Below, piece after piece: positions 53,908 to 61,906 of a stretch of DNA of 64,000 bases. Location: NCBI RefSeq assembly GCF_014283215.1, contig NZ_JACOMF010000003.1, forward strand, positions 62,001 through 126,000, read 5' to 3'. The notes under the pieces were generated by a model, which was not told the origin of the DNA, made no database searches, and saw only the letters and a program-made list of their open reading frames with translations. Position 1 is the first letter of the stretch; the number at the start of each line of letters is the position of its first letter. Source of the stretch: Siccirubricoccus deserti. Its GTDB lineage: Bacteria; Pseudomonadota; Alphaproteobacteria; Acetobacterales; Acetobacteraceae. A program made the translations under genes and the position numbers.

Positions 53908-54504
53908 ATGCCGCGCCGGCGTACCCTGCTGCTGCTGCCCATCCTCGCCACCGCCTGCGCCAACCGGGATCCGGTTCCGGTGCCGCCAGTGCCGATCGGC
54001 TATCGCCACCTGATTCCGCTGCCGCTGAACGTCGCCAGCATCGAGATTGCGGAGGTGGTGCCCGTGCCGCCGCCCGGCGACATCGGCGCCCGGCTCTCGC
54101 CCACCCCGGCGGAGGCGGTGCGGATCATGGGGCGGGACCGGCTGCTGCCGGTCGGCACCGAGGGCAAGGGCGTATTCACCGTCACCACCGCCTCCCTGGT
54201 CCAGGGGCGGGAGGCGCTGTCCTGCCTGATCGCCTGCCGGCTGGAGGTGCTGTCGCCGATGGGCAGCCGGCTTGGCATCGTCGAGGCGCAGAGCCGCCGC
54301 GGGGTGAACGGGCCGGATGCAACCCGGCCGCGCGCCGATGAGGCGCTGCTGCGGCAGACGCTTGACGACCTGAACGTGGAATTCGAGTTCCAGGTGCGGC
54401 GGAGCCTGAGGGATTGGCTGTCCACCATAGCGCCGAACCCGGACGGCACCATCCCGGCACCCGGCCCGGCGCCGGTGACGCGGGAGGAGTTGCCGCGGAC
54501 CTGA
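53908..54504 (+). CDS. Hypothetical lipoprotein
   Basis: A 198-residue protein with a lipoprotein signal: MPRRRTLLLLPILATAC, where ILATAC is a lipobox with the lipidated Cys near residue 17. The mature part has no recognised domain. It has IPLPLNVASIEIAEVVP and a Pro-rich C-terminus. It should be anchored to the outer or inner membrane. Function is unknown. It is followed by a RidA gene after 25 bases. Confidence 0.78.
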   Translation: MPRRRTLLLLPILATACANRDPVPVPPVPIGYRHLIPLPLNVASIEIAEVVPVPPPGDIGARLSPTPAEAVRIMGRDRLLPVGTEGKGVFTVTTASLVQGREALSCLIACRLEVLSPMGSRLGIVEAQSRRGVNGPDATRPRADEALLRQTLDDLNVEFEFQVRRSLRDWLSTIAPNPDGTIPAPGPAPVTREELPRT

Positions 54505-54529
54505 CCCTGCCCCGAGAAGGAGTGGAACG

Positions 54530-54919
54530 ATGCCGATCACCTTGTCCAGCCCGCCAACCGTCCATGCGCCCGGCGCCTATTCCCATGCCGCGCTGGTGAC
54601 CGGCGCCACCGAGCGGCTGGTGCTGTCCGGCCAGGTCGGCACCAGGCCGGATGGGACGGTGGTGGAGGATGCGGCGGCGCAGATCGACCAGGCGCTGGCC
54701 AATATCGCGGCCATTCTGGCGGCGCATGGCATGTCCCAGGCCAATCTGGTGAAAATGACGGTTTTCCTGACCGACCCGGCGCTGATCGGCGCCTGGCGCA
54801 GCGCGCGGGCCGCCTGGCTCGGCGGCCACCGGCCGGCCAGCACGCTGCTGGTGGTCGCCGGCCTCGCCGACCCGCGCTTCAAGGTGGAGATCGAGGCGGA
54901 GGCGGCGGGCCCGGTCTGA
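54530..54919 (+). CDS. RidA-family protein
   Basis: A 129-residue YjgF/YER057c/UK114-type protein. GAYSHAALV at the N-terminus, SGQVGTRPDG in the middle, and VKMTVFLTD are the family marks. The late region reads GGHRPASTLLVV, so the usual RidA arginine (R in RPA) is present. True RidA deaminates reactive enamines and imines from PLP enzymes; subfamily members may differ. GAAGGAGTGGAACG precedes ATG 54530. Confidence 0.88.
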   Translation: MPITLSSPPTVHAPGAYSHAALVTGATERLVLSGQVGTRPDGTVVEDAAAQIDQALANIAAILAAHGMSQANLVKMTVFLTDPALIGAWRSARAAWLGGHRPASTLLVVAGLADPRFKVEIEAEAAGPV

Positions 54920-55089
54920 CCGCCGCCTTCAGGCGCTACGGGAGGCGGACAACGCGCCGGTCCAGTGAATCGGCGTGGCGCCTCAGACCAGCGGCACAAA
55001 GCTTCCTATCATGCCGGGCGCCCGAAGGGACGCCACGCCAAGTAGCGCGTAGCCAAGCTTCGCGGAGCAAACCGCCCGGCGATTGAGGC

Positions 55090-55117
55090 GGCGGTTGATC
55101 GGTCACGATCAACCGCC
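55090..55117. repeat. Perfect hairpin downstream of the small minus-strand gene
   Basis: GGCGGTTGATC (55090-55100) and GATCAACCGCC (55107-55117) are perfect 11-bp arms with a 6-base loop. It begins 8 bases past the end of the gene at 55125. It could end that transcript but lacks a T tract. Nothing else coding is visible in 54920-55124. Confidence 0.5.
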
Positions 55118-55124
55118 GTTCGCG

Positions 55125-55346
55125 TCAGTGCAGCCGGGCGCTGCGTGGACGGCGCGGAGCGGACTGACCAGGCACGGGCGCCTCTGCCGGCCCCGGCATC
55201 ATCGCCGCGGCCAGGGCGGCGTGACGCGCGGCTTCGGTCGCTCCGAGCCGCAGGCACTCCGCCTCGACATAGGACAGCATCAGGCGAAGCGCCGCCTGGT
55301 CGACGGTTTCAGCTTCAACTTCGACGGCCTTCGGCACGGCGCGCAT
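55125..55346 (-). CDS. Small hypothetical protein
   Basis: A 73-residue protein starting MRAVPKAVEVEAETVDQAAL, with a predicted helix containing YVEAECLRLGATEAARHAAL and a basic tail (PRRPRSARLH). GGAG lies 7 bases before ATG 55346, which is why I do not use the longer frame to 55532. No family is recognised. Its 5' leader holds a strong hairpin (55445-55469). Confidence 0.55.
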   Translation of the reverse strand: MRAVPKAVEVEAETVDQAALRLMLSYVEAECLRLGATEAARHAALAAAMMPGPAEAPVPGQSAPRRPRSARLH

Positions 55347-55444
55347 CCTGCGGCTCCGGCTAACGTGATCGGTGTGCACACATACTCTTGAGCTTGCGGC
55401 AGGAGCAAGTCGGAAGTCGTTGCATTTGCATAAAACCTCATTGG

Positions 55445-55469
55445 GAAGCCCAGGAATTACCTGGGCTTC
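55445..55469. promoter_or_regulatory. Hairpin in the leader of the small gene
   Basis: GAAGCCCAGG (55445-55454) and CCTGGGCTTC (55460-55469) are perfect arms around AATTA. A further CATT/AATG pair flanks it after a small internal loop. The stretch is clearly richer in A+T than neighbouring genes. It lies about 100 bases upstream of the ATG at 55346 on the minus strand. It may be a leader structure or the end of an unseen transcript. Confidence 0.45.
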
Positions 55470-55589
55470 GCCTAATGGGCGTGATGCTTCGGCGACGCTT
55501 TCCAGTCCTGCGTTCGGCCCGCTGATGATCAATTTACCTGTTGCCGATGATCACGTGCATATCGGTTCCATTTTATCACCTTGAGTTGT

Positions 55590-56258
55590 TCAGAACCGCT
55601 CCACCCAGGGTCGGACCTCGATCTCCCAGGACCAGGCGCTGCGCGGCTGGCGGATCAGGTGCAGGTAGGTCTCGGCGATCGCGTCCGGGTCCAGCAGCGT
55701 CGCTTCGCCGCTCTCCGGCCGCCGGGCGCTGCGGATGCCGCCGTCGATGACGATGTGGGCGACATGGACGCCCTTCGGATGGAGTTCCCGCGCCGCGGAC
55801 TGGGCCAGCCCGCGCAGGGCGAATTTGCCCATCGCGAAGGGCGCGCTCATCGGGTAGCCCTTCACCCCGGCGCTGGCGCCGGTCAGCAGGATGGTGCCGC
55901 GCCCGGCCGGCTCCATCCGCCGCACCGCCTCCCGCACCGCGAGGAAGGCGCCGAAGGCGCAGACCTGCAGGCTTTTCTGCACCTCCGCCGGGTCGAGTTC
56001 GGCAATCGGGCCGCGGGTGCGGTAGCTGGGGTTGTAGACCACCACCTCGGCATCGCCCTCGGCGGCGAAGAGCGCGGCGATCTCGGCCGCATCGGCGGCA
56101 TCGGTCTGGTGAGTGGTGGCGCCGGTCTCGGCGGCGAGCGCCGCGAGCTTCCCGGGGTTACGGGCGGCAAGGGCCACGCCATAGCCCTCCCGCGACAGCA
56201 GCCGGGCGAGGGAGGCGGAAAGCCCGTCCCCCGCGCCGATGATGAGAGCCTTGGCCAT
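55590..56258 (-). CDS. SDR-fold protein with Tyr-to-Phe active-site change
   Basis: A 222-residue SDR. The N-terminal cofactor motif is IIGAGDGLSASLARL (GxGxGx type). At the active site the expected Y-x3-K reads PFAMGKF, with F141 and K145, while the serine region TGASAG is kept. A subgroup of SDRs shares this change, so activity may be altered or lost. GGAGG lies 8 bases before ATG 56258; a GTG at 56267 is also in frame. It follows the thiolase on the same strand with a 177-base gap. Confidence 0.82.
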   Translation of the reverse strand: MAKALIIGAGDGLSASLARLLSREGYGVALAARNPGKLAALAAETGATTHQTDAADAAEIAALFAAEGDAEVVVYNPSYRTRGPIAELDPAEVQKSLQVCAFGAFLAVREAVRRMEPAGRGTILLTGASAGVKGYPMSAPFAMGKFALRGLAQSAARELHPKGVHVAHIVIDGGIRSARRPESGEATLLDPDAIAETYLHLIRQPRSAWSWEIEVRPWVERF

Positions 56259-56369
56259 CGGATGCACCTCCTGGCGCTGATCCTGTCGCCTTGCCGAGCC
56301 GCCGGACAGGCGGGCCCACTGCCGCCGATCGCGTCATGGTCGATGCGGTTGTCCGCAGGCACCTGCAAG

Positions 56370-56386
56370 CCCAGGCCGGGCCTGGG
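56370..56386. repeat. Short perfect hairpin between thiolase and SDR genes
   Basis: CCCAGGCC (56370-56377) and GGCCTGGG (56379-56386) are perfect 8-base arms around one base. It lies 50 bases past the thiolase stop and may separate the thiolase and SDR transcripts. No gene is visible in this gap. Confidence 0.4.
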
Positions 56387-56435
56387 GACGCCCGTCCCCC
56401 AGGGCTCGGGGACAGCGCCCCCGATTTTCCGCCCC

Positions 56436-57716
56436 TCAGACCACCTCCACCAACACCGCCATCCCCTGCCCGCCACCCGCGCAGGCCCCGGCGACGCCGC
56501 GCTTCAGCCCGCGACGCTTGAGTTCCAGCAGCAGCGAATACACGCAGCGCACGCCTGTCGCCGCCAGCGGGTGACCGAAGGCGATGGCGCCGCCATTCAC
56601 ATTGAAGCGGTCGTGCGGCACGCCGAGGGTCCGGCGCACCGCCTCGGCCTGGGCGCCAAAGGCTTCGTTGATCTCGAACAGGTCGATGTCCCGCGCTGTC
56701 AGGCCGAAGCGCTGCAGCAGCGCCAGCGCCGCCGGCACCGGGCCGATGCCCATCACCTCCGGCGGCACGCCCGCCGAGGCGGCGCCCAGTACCTTGCCGA
56801 GCGGCGCCACACCGGTGCCGGCCGCCGCCGCCGCGTTGGTCACCACCACCGCCGCCGCGCCATCGACGATGGCGCTGCTGTTGCCGCCGGTTTGCACTCC
56901 GCCGAACACCGGCTTCAGCTTGGCCAGCACCTCCAGCGGGGTCGGGCGGATGTGGCTGTCGGCGCTGACCTCCCCGGCTTTGCGGGCCAGCGTCATGCGG
57001 CGGGGCTTCATCCCCTCCGCCTCGAACACCGCGTCACTGATCGGCGCGATCTCCTCGGCGAAGCGGCCGGCCGCCTGTGCGGCAATCGCGCGGGAGAAGC
57101 TTTCGGCGGCGTAGGCGTCGGTTTCCTCGCGGCTGATGTGGTGCAGCCGGGCCAGGTTCTCCGCCGTGCCGCCCATCGCCGTGCCGCAGCCGGAATCGAG
57201 CAGACTCTCCCAGAGGAAATCCTTGAACTCCACCTGGCCCAGCGGGAAGCCACCGCGATGGGTGTAGGCGGCGATCGGCGCCCGGCTCATGCTCTCCGTG
57301 CCCACCGCCAGCACCGCCTCCGCCTGGCCGGTGCTGGTGGCGCGGGCGGCCTGGGCGATGGCCTCGAAGCCGGTGGTGCAGAGCCGCTGCACCCCATGCG
57401 CCGGGCGGTCGTTCCGCATCCCGGCATAGAGGCCGATGTGCCGGGCGAAGAACAAGCTGTCGAAGCTCGCCTGGGTGCAATTGCCGGCGATGGTGGCGCC
57501 CAGCCGGCCGCCCTCGATGCCGGCGCGCGCCAACGCGGCGCGGGCGGCATGGATGCCGAGGTCGGTCGGCGAGACCGGGGCCAGCGCGCCGTTGTAGTCG
57601 ACGAAGGGGGTGCGGGCGCCGCCGGCGATGGTAGCATCGGCGAAGGCTTCGACCAGGGCGCCTGCGGCGTAGCGGGTCCAGTCGGGGGTCTCGGTGATCG
57701 GCAGGGCGTCTGGCAT
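56436..57716 (-). CDS. Acetyl-CoA acyltransferase (thiolase)
   Basis: A 426-residue thiolase. The nucleophilic Cys is C113 in VQRLCTTGFEAI. The C-terminal GHP motif is AIAFGHPLAATG, and the second catalytic Cys is in GACAGGGQG. NEAFGAQAE lies between them. The family performs the last step of beta-oxidation or condenses two acyl-CoA units; the direction is not known here. AAGGAA lies before ATG 57716. The longer frame to 57941 is a shadow of the divergent hydrolase. Confidence 0.92.
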   Translation of the reverse strand: MPDALPITETPDWTRYAAGALVEAFADATIAGGARTPFVDYNGALAPVSPTDLGIHAARAALARAGIEGGRLGATIAGNCTQASFDSLFFARHIGLYAGMRNDRPAHGVQRLCTTGFEAIAQAARATSTGQAEAVLAVGTESMSRAPIAAYTHRGGFPLGQVEFKDFLWESLLDSGCGTAMGGTAENLARLHHISREETDAYAAESFSRAIAAQAAGRFAEEIAPISDAVFEAEGMKPRRMTLARKAGEVSADSHIRPTPLEVLAKLKPVFGGVQTGGNSSAIVDGAAAVVVTNAAAAAGTGVAPLGKVLGAASAGVPPEVMGIGPVPAALALLQRFGLTARDIDLFEINEAFGAQAEAVRRTLGVPHDRFNVNGGAIAFGHPLAATGVRCVYSLLLELKRRGLKRGVAGACAGGGQGMAVLVEVV

Positions 57717-57795
57717 GGCGTCGCGTTCCTTATCGTTCAGTCCTGGCATCGACAGGTGCAGCATGGCACGGAGCGGACAGGGGTGGGAGGCGGCG

Positions 57796-58581
57796 ATGAT
57801 CGGCTTGCCGGACGGGCGTCGGCTGGAGGCGCAATGGTGGGGCCCGGGGCCGGAGGCCGCGCCGAGCCTGGTGCTGCTGCACCAGGGGCTCGGCAGCGTT
57901 TCGTTCTGGGGCGAATTCCCGGCCCGGCTGGCGGCGGCCACCGGTTGCGGCGTGCTGGCCTACTCTCGCCTCGGCTACGGCCAGTCGGACCCGCGGCCGC
58001 TGCCCTGGCAGCCGGGCTATTTGCATGACGAGGCGCAGATAGTGCTGCCGCGGCTGCTGGATGCGGCGGGGGTACGGCGCTGCGTGCTGCTCGGCCATTC
58101 CGACGGCGGCTCCATCGCTGCGATCCATGCCGGCACGGTGGAGGACGCGCGGGTGCGCGGCGCCGTGCTGCTGGCCCCGCATTTCATCGTCGAGGAGATC
58201 ACCCGCGCCGGGGTGCAGGTGGCGCGGGCGCGGTGGGAGGCGAGCGGGCGGATGCGGGAGCGGCTGGCGCCGCATCACCGAGACCCGGACCTGGCCTTCC
58301 ACGGCTGGAACGACGCCTGGCTCGATCCCGGCTTCGCCGATGGCTTCGACCTGCGGCCGGAGTTGGCCGCGCTGCGGGTGCCGCTGCTGATCATCCAGGG
58401 CGAGGCCGACATCTACGGCACGCCCGAGCAGCTCCGCATCGCCGAGCGCGCCGCTCCGGCGCTGGTGGAGACGCTGCTGTTGCCTGGGATCGGCCATGCG
58501 CCGCAGGAGGAGGCGCCGGAGGCGGTGCTGGCGGCGGTGCGGGGATTCCTCGCCAAGGTGCTGCCGCCCGGGCCAGGCTGA
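57796..58581 (+). CDS. Alpha/beta hydrolase
   Basis: A 261-residue alpha/beta-hydrolase. LLHQGLGSV is the oxyanion loop, GHSDGGSIA the nucleophile elbow (Ser in GHSDGG), and LLPGIGHAPQEEAP contains the catalytic His. The substrate is unknown. GGGAGG at 57785-57790 is 5 bases before ATG 57796, so upstream in-frame starts at 57763 and 57694 are less likely. It is divergent from the thiolase, and its stop is one base from the TetR stop. Confidence 0.85.
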   Translation: MIGLPDGRRLEAQWWGPGPEAAPSLVLLHQGLGSVSFWGEFPARLAAATGCGVLAYSRLGYGQSDPRPLPWQPGYLHDEAQIVLPRLLDAAGVRRCVLLGHSDGGSIAAIHAGTVEDARVRGAVLLAPHFIVEEITRAGVQVARARWEASGRMRERLAPHHRDPDLAFHGWNDAWLDPGFADGFDLRPELAALRVPLLIIQGEADIYGTPEQLRIAERAAPALVETLLLPGIGHAPQEEAPEAVLAAVRGFLAKVLPPGPG

Positions 58582-58582
58582 G

Positions 58583-59188
58583 TCAGCCTTCCCGCTGCGC
58601 CGCCGCGACCAGCGCGCCGATCGCCCAGCGCTTCACCGCCCGTGCCTCCTCCGGGTCCAGTTGCAGCACGTCCCGGAACACCACCATTGCCTCGGTGCCG
58701 ACGAGGAAGGCCACCGCCTTGGCCAGCCGGTCGAGCGCCGCCGGCGCGAACGCCCCTCGGCTTGGCTCCAGCGCCATCTCGATCAGCGGCGAGCGCCGGT
58801 TCTGCCGCTTCGGCACCCCGTCATCCGCATCCTTCAGGCCGCGTTGCAGGGAATGCGCCAGCATCATCCGCAGCGCCGCCTCATTGGCGAGGGACATGTC
58901 GTGCAGCGCCCCATCGACCCGGTCGAGCCGCGCGGCCGGGTCGTCCGGGGCATCGCGGAAGATCGCCTCGGTGTCCGGGACGGCGAGGTCGAGCGCCGCC
59001 TCCAGCAGCAGCGCCTCGACATTCGGGAAGTAGCGGTAGGCGGTCGCGCGCGAGACCAGCGCCGCCTCGGCGATCTCCTCGAGGCTTGGCGAGCGCCCTT
59101 CCTGCATCAGCCGCGCCGCGGCCTGGAGCAGGTCCTTGCGGGTTCGCCGCTTCTGGTTCGGCCGTCCCGGCCGCCCGGCATCCGCCAT
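58583..59188 (-). CDS. TetR-family transcriptional regulator
   Basis: A 201-residue repressor. The N-terminal HTH is in SLEEIAEAALVSRATAYRYF (about residues 34-53). The C-terminal region would bind an unknown effector. It is the second gene of an operon with a SnoaL-like gene: the ATG at 59188 lies 2 bases beyond the SnoaL stop. Palindromes upstream of the operon (59625-59654 and 59662-59679) are candidate autoregulatory sites. Confidence 0.9.
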   Translation of the reverse strand: MADAGRPGRPNQKRRTRKDLLQAAARLMQEGRSPSLEEIAEAALVSRATAYRYFPNVEALLLEAALDLAVPDTEAIFRDAPDDPAARLDRVDGALHDMSLANEAALRMMLAHSLQRGLKDADDGVPKRQNRRSPLIEMALEPSRGAFAPAALDRLAKAVAFLVGTEAMVVFRDVLQLDPEEARAVKRWAIGALVAAAQREG

Positions 59189-59190
59189 CC

Positions 59191-59613
59191 TCAATCCTGC
59201 GGCAGTTGGCGGATGATGGCGGCGAGGTCGATCCAGACATTCTCCCGCCGGATATTGCCGTCGCCGGCGAATTCCATGACGTGCAGCAGGCGGAATTCCA
59301 GCGGGCGGCCACGGCCTTCGAGACCGAAGGGCCGGCCGGGCGCCTTGCCGCGCCAGAGCGATTCATCGACCAGGAAATCCTCGCCGTAGAGCCGCTTCAG
59401 GCATTCGACCCGGCCGTCGGACAGGTCGGCGAACAGGCTCTCGTAGAAGGGGCGGGCACCGTCGCGGCCATGGGTCGGCCCGGTGGGCATGCCAACGATG
59501 TCGTGCTCCACCTCGGGCGACAGCGTGGCCAGCACGCCCTCCACGTCGTCCCTCGCCTCGAAGCCGAAATGCTCATCGAGCTTATGGTCCATCTGCTCGC
59601 GGGTCAGTGCCAT
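59191..59613 (-). CDS. SnoaL-like (NTF2-fold) protein
   Basis: A 140-residue NTF2-like protein with the SnoaL pattern of an early EHFGFEARDDVEGVLATL, a middle GRDGARPFYESLF, and a late LLHVMEFAGDGNIRRENVWID. SnoaL-type proteins include cyclases, isomerases and hydrolases, and many are uncharacterised. It is the first gene of a two-gene operon with the TetR regulator. The RBS GGAGGAGGG overlaps a 30-bp palindrome. Confidence 0.85.
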   Translation of the reverse strand: MALTREQMDHKLDEHFGFEARDDVEGVLATLSPEVEHDIVGMPTGPTHGRDGARPFYESLFADLSDGRVECLKRLYGEDFLVDESLWRGKAPGRPFGLEGRGRPLEFRLLHVMEFAGDGNIRRENVWIDLAAIIRQLPQD

Positions 59614-59624
59614 GGTTGTCCCTC

Positions 59625-59654
59625 CTCCTGCACCCGTTGCAACGGGTGCAGGAG
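59625..59654. promoter_or_regulatory. 30-bp perfect palindrome at the SnoaL RBS
   Basis: Positions 59625-59639 are the exact reverse complement of 59640-59654, with CACCCGTTGC/AACGGGTGCA at the centre. It overlaps the Shine-Dalgarno sequence of the SnoaL gene. It could be a TetR operator or an RNA hairpin controlling translation. Either is an inference. Confidence 0.7.
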
Positions 59655-59661
59655 CAAGTTA

Positions 59662-59679
59662 ATGAGATTCACGTCTCAT
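59662..59679. promoter_or_regulatory. Candidate TetR operator
   Basis: ATGAGA (59662-59667) and TCTCAT (59674-59679) are inverted around six bases, giving an 18-bp site of the size TetR-family dimers bind. It lies upstream of the SnoaL-tetR operon in an A+T-richer stretch. The link to this regulator is inference from position. Confidence 0.55.
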
Positions 59680-59699
59680 GGCAACATGAAAATCTTAGA

Positions 59700-60209
59700 T
59701 CAGGCCGGCAGCGCCGCCGCTGACAGCTCCAGCGATGCCAACAGCCGTCGCACGCGGTCGAACCGCGGATCCGGCTCGCCGGCGTAGCGGAAGGTGCCGC
59801 TGGCCCGGAGCACCGGCGCGCCATCCGCCGTCACCAAGCATTGGCCAAAGACGGTGCTGCGGGTCACCTTCAGTACCTCCGGCCGCGCCTCCAGCCAGGC
59901 ACCGATGCGGGCCGGTGCGATGAAGTCGGTGGCCAGGGTGATGGTGGTCAGGAAGCGGCTGAGCTTCGCCACATGATTGCAGCCGCCGGTCAGCACGATG
60001 TCGGCGAAGGCCACCAGCATGCCGCCATGGCAGAGTTCCACCGGGTTGCAGTGCCGCAGCTCCACCCGGAAGCCATAGGCGATGCCCTCGCCCGCCGGGT
60101 CCGGCCGAACCCAGAATGGCCCGACCAGATGGTTGAACACCGGCAGGGCGTGGTCGGGCAGGCGCAGCCAGCCCTCCGGGGCCGCGTCGCCCGCGCCGTC
60201 GTCCGGCAT
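59700..60209 (-). CDS. Hotdog-fold thioesterase (PaaI-like)
   Basis: A 169-residue hotdog-fold protein. The central helix region reads ELCHGGMLVAFADIVLTGG, matching the HGG motif of PaaI/YbgC-type thioesterases. Substrate unknown. The ATG at 60209 overlaps the stop of hpnM by one base (TGATG), so it is coupled to it. Whether it serves hopanoid synthesis is not known. Confidence 0.82.
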   Translation of the reverse strand: MPDDGAGDAAPEGWLRLPDHALPVFNHLVGPFWVRPDPAGEGIAYGFRVELRHCNPVELCHGGMLVAFADIVLTGGCNHVAKLSRFLTTITLATDFIAPARIGAWLEARPEVLKVTRSTVFGQCLVTADGAPVLRASGTFRYAGEPDPRFDRVRRLLASLELSAAALPA

Positions 60210-60802
60210 CAACGCAGCGCCGCCGCGGTGCGCTGGCGCAGCTCCGCCAGCAGCTTCGCCGGCCCGCCGTCGCGCAGGATGGCGGTGAATTCGGCGCGAC
60301 GGCTGGCCAGCTCGCTGATCGTGCCGGTCAGGTAGATGTCGACGATCCGCCAGCCGCCGCCCGCTTGGCGCAGCAGATAGTTCAACTGCACCGGCGCATC
60401 ATTCGGCCGCACCAGCCGGGTGCGCACCAGCCGGTCGCCATTGGCCAGCGGGCTTTCGCCCAGGGTCTCGAAACGCTCGCCGGAATACCCGTCGAAGCGG
60501 TCGGCATAGGTGGCGATGGACCAGTCGGCGAAGGCGGTGGCCAGCGCCTGCTGCTGGTCGGGGCTCATGCCGGTCCAGGCCGGGCCGATGGCGATTCGCG
60601 CCATGGCCGGCAGGTTGAAGGCCGCCTCCATCACCGGTCGCAGCCGCGCCTCCCGCCCGCGCGCTCCAAGTGTGCGGGCGTTGCGCATGAGCTCCAGCAG
60701 GGTGGCGTGGAAGCCTTCCACCACCGGCACCTGGGCGGCGGCGGGCCGGGCGGTTGACAGGGCGATCAGGGAAAGGCCGATAAGGCCGCGACGCGTCAGC
60801 AT
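60209..60802 (-). CDS. hpnM: HpnM/MlaC-like periplasmic protein (toluene-tolerance family)
   Basis: A 197-residue exported protein. A signal peptide (MLTRRGLIGLSLIALSTARP AAA) is followed by the Ttg2/MlaC fold with FNLPAMARIAIGPAW, RFDGYSGERF and WRIVDIYLTG. It is the HpnM-type member because it lies head to head with hpnA at a hopanoid locus. MlaC-like proteins carry lipids across the periplasm. The long frame to 61834 is a shadow of hpnA. Confidence 0.82.
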   Translation of the reverse strand: MLTRRGLIGLSLIALSTARPAAAQVPVVEGFHATLLELMRNARTLGARGREARLRPVMEAAFNLPAMARIAIGPAWTGMSPDQQQALATAFADWSIATYADRFDGYSGERFETLGESPLANGDRLVRTRLVRPNDAPVQLNYLLRQAGGGWRIVDIYLTGTISELASRRAEFTAILRDGGPAKLLAELRQRTAAALR

Positions 60803-60913
60803 GACAGCGCCATAACATGGGGCCAATCGGCCGGCGATGCCGGGTTCGTTACACAAGCTTCGACCAGCAATGTCGCGACGCTGCATCGCGGCGCGAAACT
60901 CCCCAGGAGACCC

Positions 60914-61906
60914 ATGCCAGAACGCGTGATGCTTACCGGCGGCACCGGCTTCCTCGGCTCGGCCATCGCCCTGGCGCTGCAAGCCGAAGGACATGCGGTG
61001 CGGGCCCTGGTGCGCCCCGGCACGCCGCGCGAGGTGTTGGCCGGGCTGCCGGTGGAGTTCATCCCCGGCGACCTGACCGATGCCGGCTCCATTGCCACCG
61101 CTGTCGCGGGCTGCGATTCCGTCATCCATTGCGCCGCCGATTATCGCATCTTCGTGCCCGATCCGGCCCGGATGACGGCGGTGAACGTCGCCGGGACCGA
61201 GGCGGTGATGCGCGCCGCGCTGAAGGCTGGCTGCCGCCGCGTGGTCCATGTCTCCTCCGTCGCCACGCTGAAGCCGAGCGCCAACGGGCTGCCGGCGACC
61301 GAGGCGGATGCGGCACTGCCCGAGGAATGCATCGGTCCCTACAAGCGCAGCAAGACCGAGGCGGAGCAGCTGGTGATCCGGCTGGTGGAGGAAGCGGGAT
61401 TGCCGGCGGTGATCGTCAACCCCTCCACCCCCATCGGCCCGCGCGACCGGCGGCCGACGCCGACCGGCCGGATCATCCTGGAAGCGGCGCGGGGGCGGAT
61501 GCCGGCCTATCTGCCGACCGGGCTGAACCTGGTGCATGTCGACGACGTGGCGCGCAGCTGCGTCGTGGCGCTCACCCGGGGCACCATCGGCAAGCGGCAC
61601 ATCCTCGGCGGCCAGGACGTGCCGCTGGCCGAGCTGCTGGCCCGCATCGCCAACATCTTCGGCCGTCGCCGGCCGATCCGGCTGCCGCGGACGCCGCTCT
61701 GGCCGTTGGCGCTGCTGACCGAAGGCTTCGGCCGGCTGACCGGGCGGGAGCCGATGCTGACCATCGACGGGCTGCGCATGGCCGGCACGCCGATGTATTT
61801 CTCCTCGGCCAAGTCGGAGCGGATGCTGGGCCACCGGGCGCGGCCCTGGCAGGAAGCGGTGGGCGACGCCATCGCCTGGTTCCGCGAGCAGGGGATGCTG
61901 CGATGA
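60914..61906 (+). CDS. hpnA: Hopanoid-associated sugar epimerase HpnA
   Basis: A 330-residue extended SDR. The NAD motif is TGGTGFLGSAIA at residues 8-19, the active-site pair is in YKRSKTEAEQ (Y-x3-K), and HVSSVATLKP supplies the serine. HpnA acts on nucleotide-sugar or hopanoid head-group substrates in hopanoid clusters. AGGAGA precedes ATG 60914. Its stop overlaps the hpnB start. Confidence 0.93.
   Translation: MPERVMLTGGTGFLGSAIALALQAEGHAVRALVRPGTPREVLAGLPVEFIPGDLTDAGSIATAVAGCDSVIHCAADYRIFVPDPARMTAVNVAGTEAVMRAALKAGCRRVVHVSSVATLKPSANGLPATEADAALPEECIGPYKRSKTEAEQLVIRLVEEAGLPAVIVNPSTPIGPRDRRPTPTGRIILEAARGRMPAYLPTGLNLVHVDDVARSCVVALTRGTIGKRHILGGQDVPLAELLARIANIFGRRRPIRLPRTPLWPLALLTEGFGRLTGREPMLTIDGLRMAGTPMYFSSAKSERMLGHRARPWQEAVGDAIAWFREQGMLR

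Noticed and set aside
54990-55125. Possible small RNA gene in the RidA to small-gene gap
   Set aside because: There is a hairpin at 55090-55117, but no T tract or promoter that I can support, so it is listed only as a repeat.
55581-58028. 815-residue plus-strand open frame opposite the SDR and thiolase genes
   Set aside because: It is antisense to genes with clear active-site motifs and is composed of Gln/Arg/Gly-rich noise.
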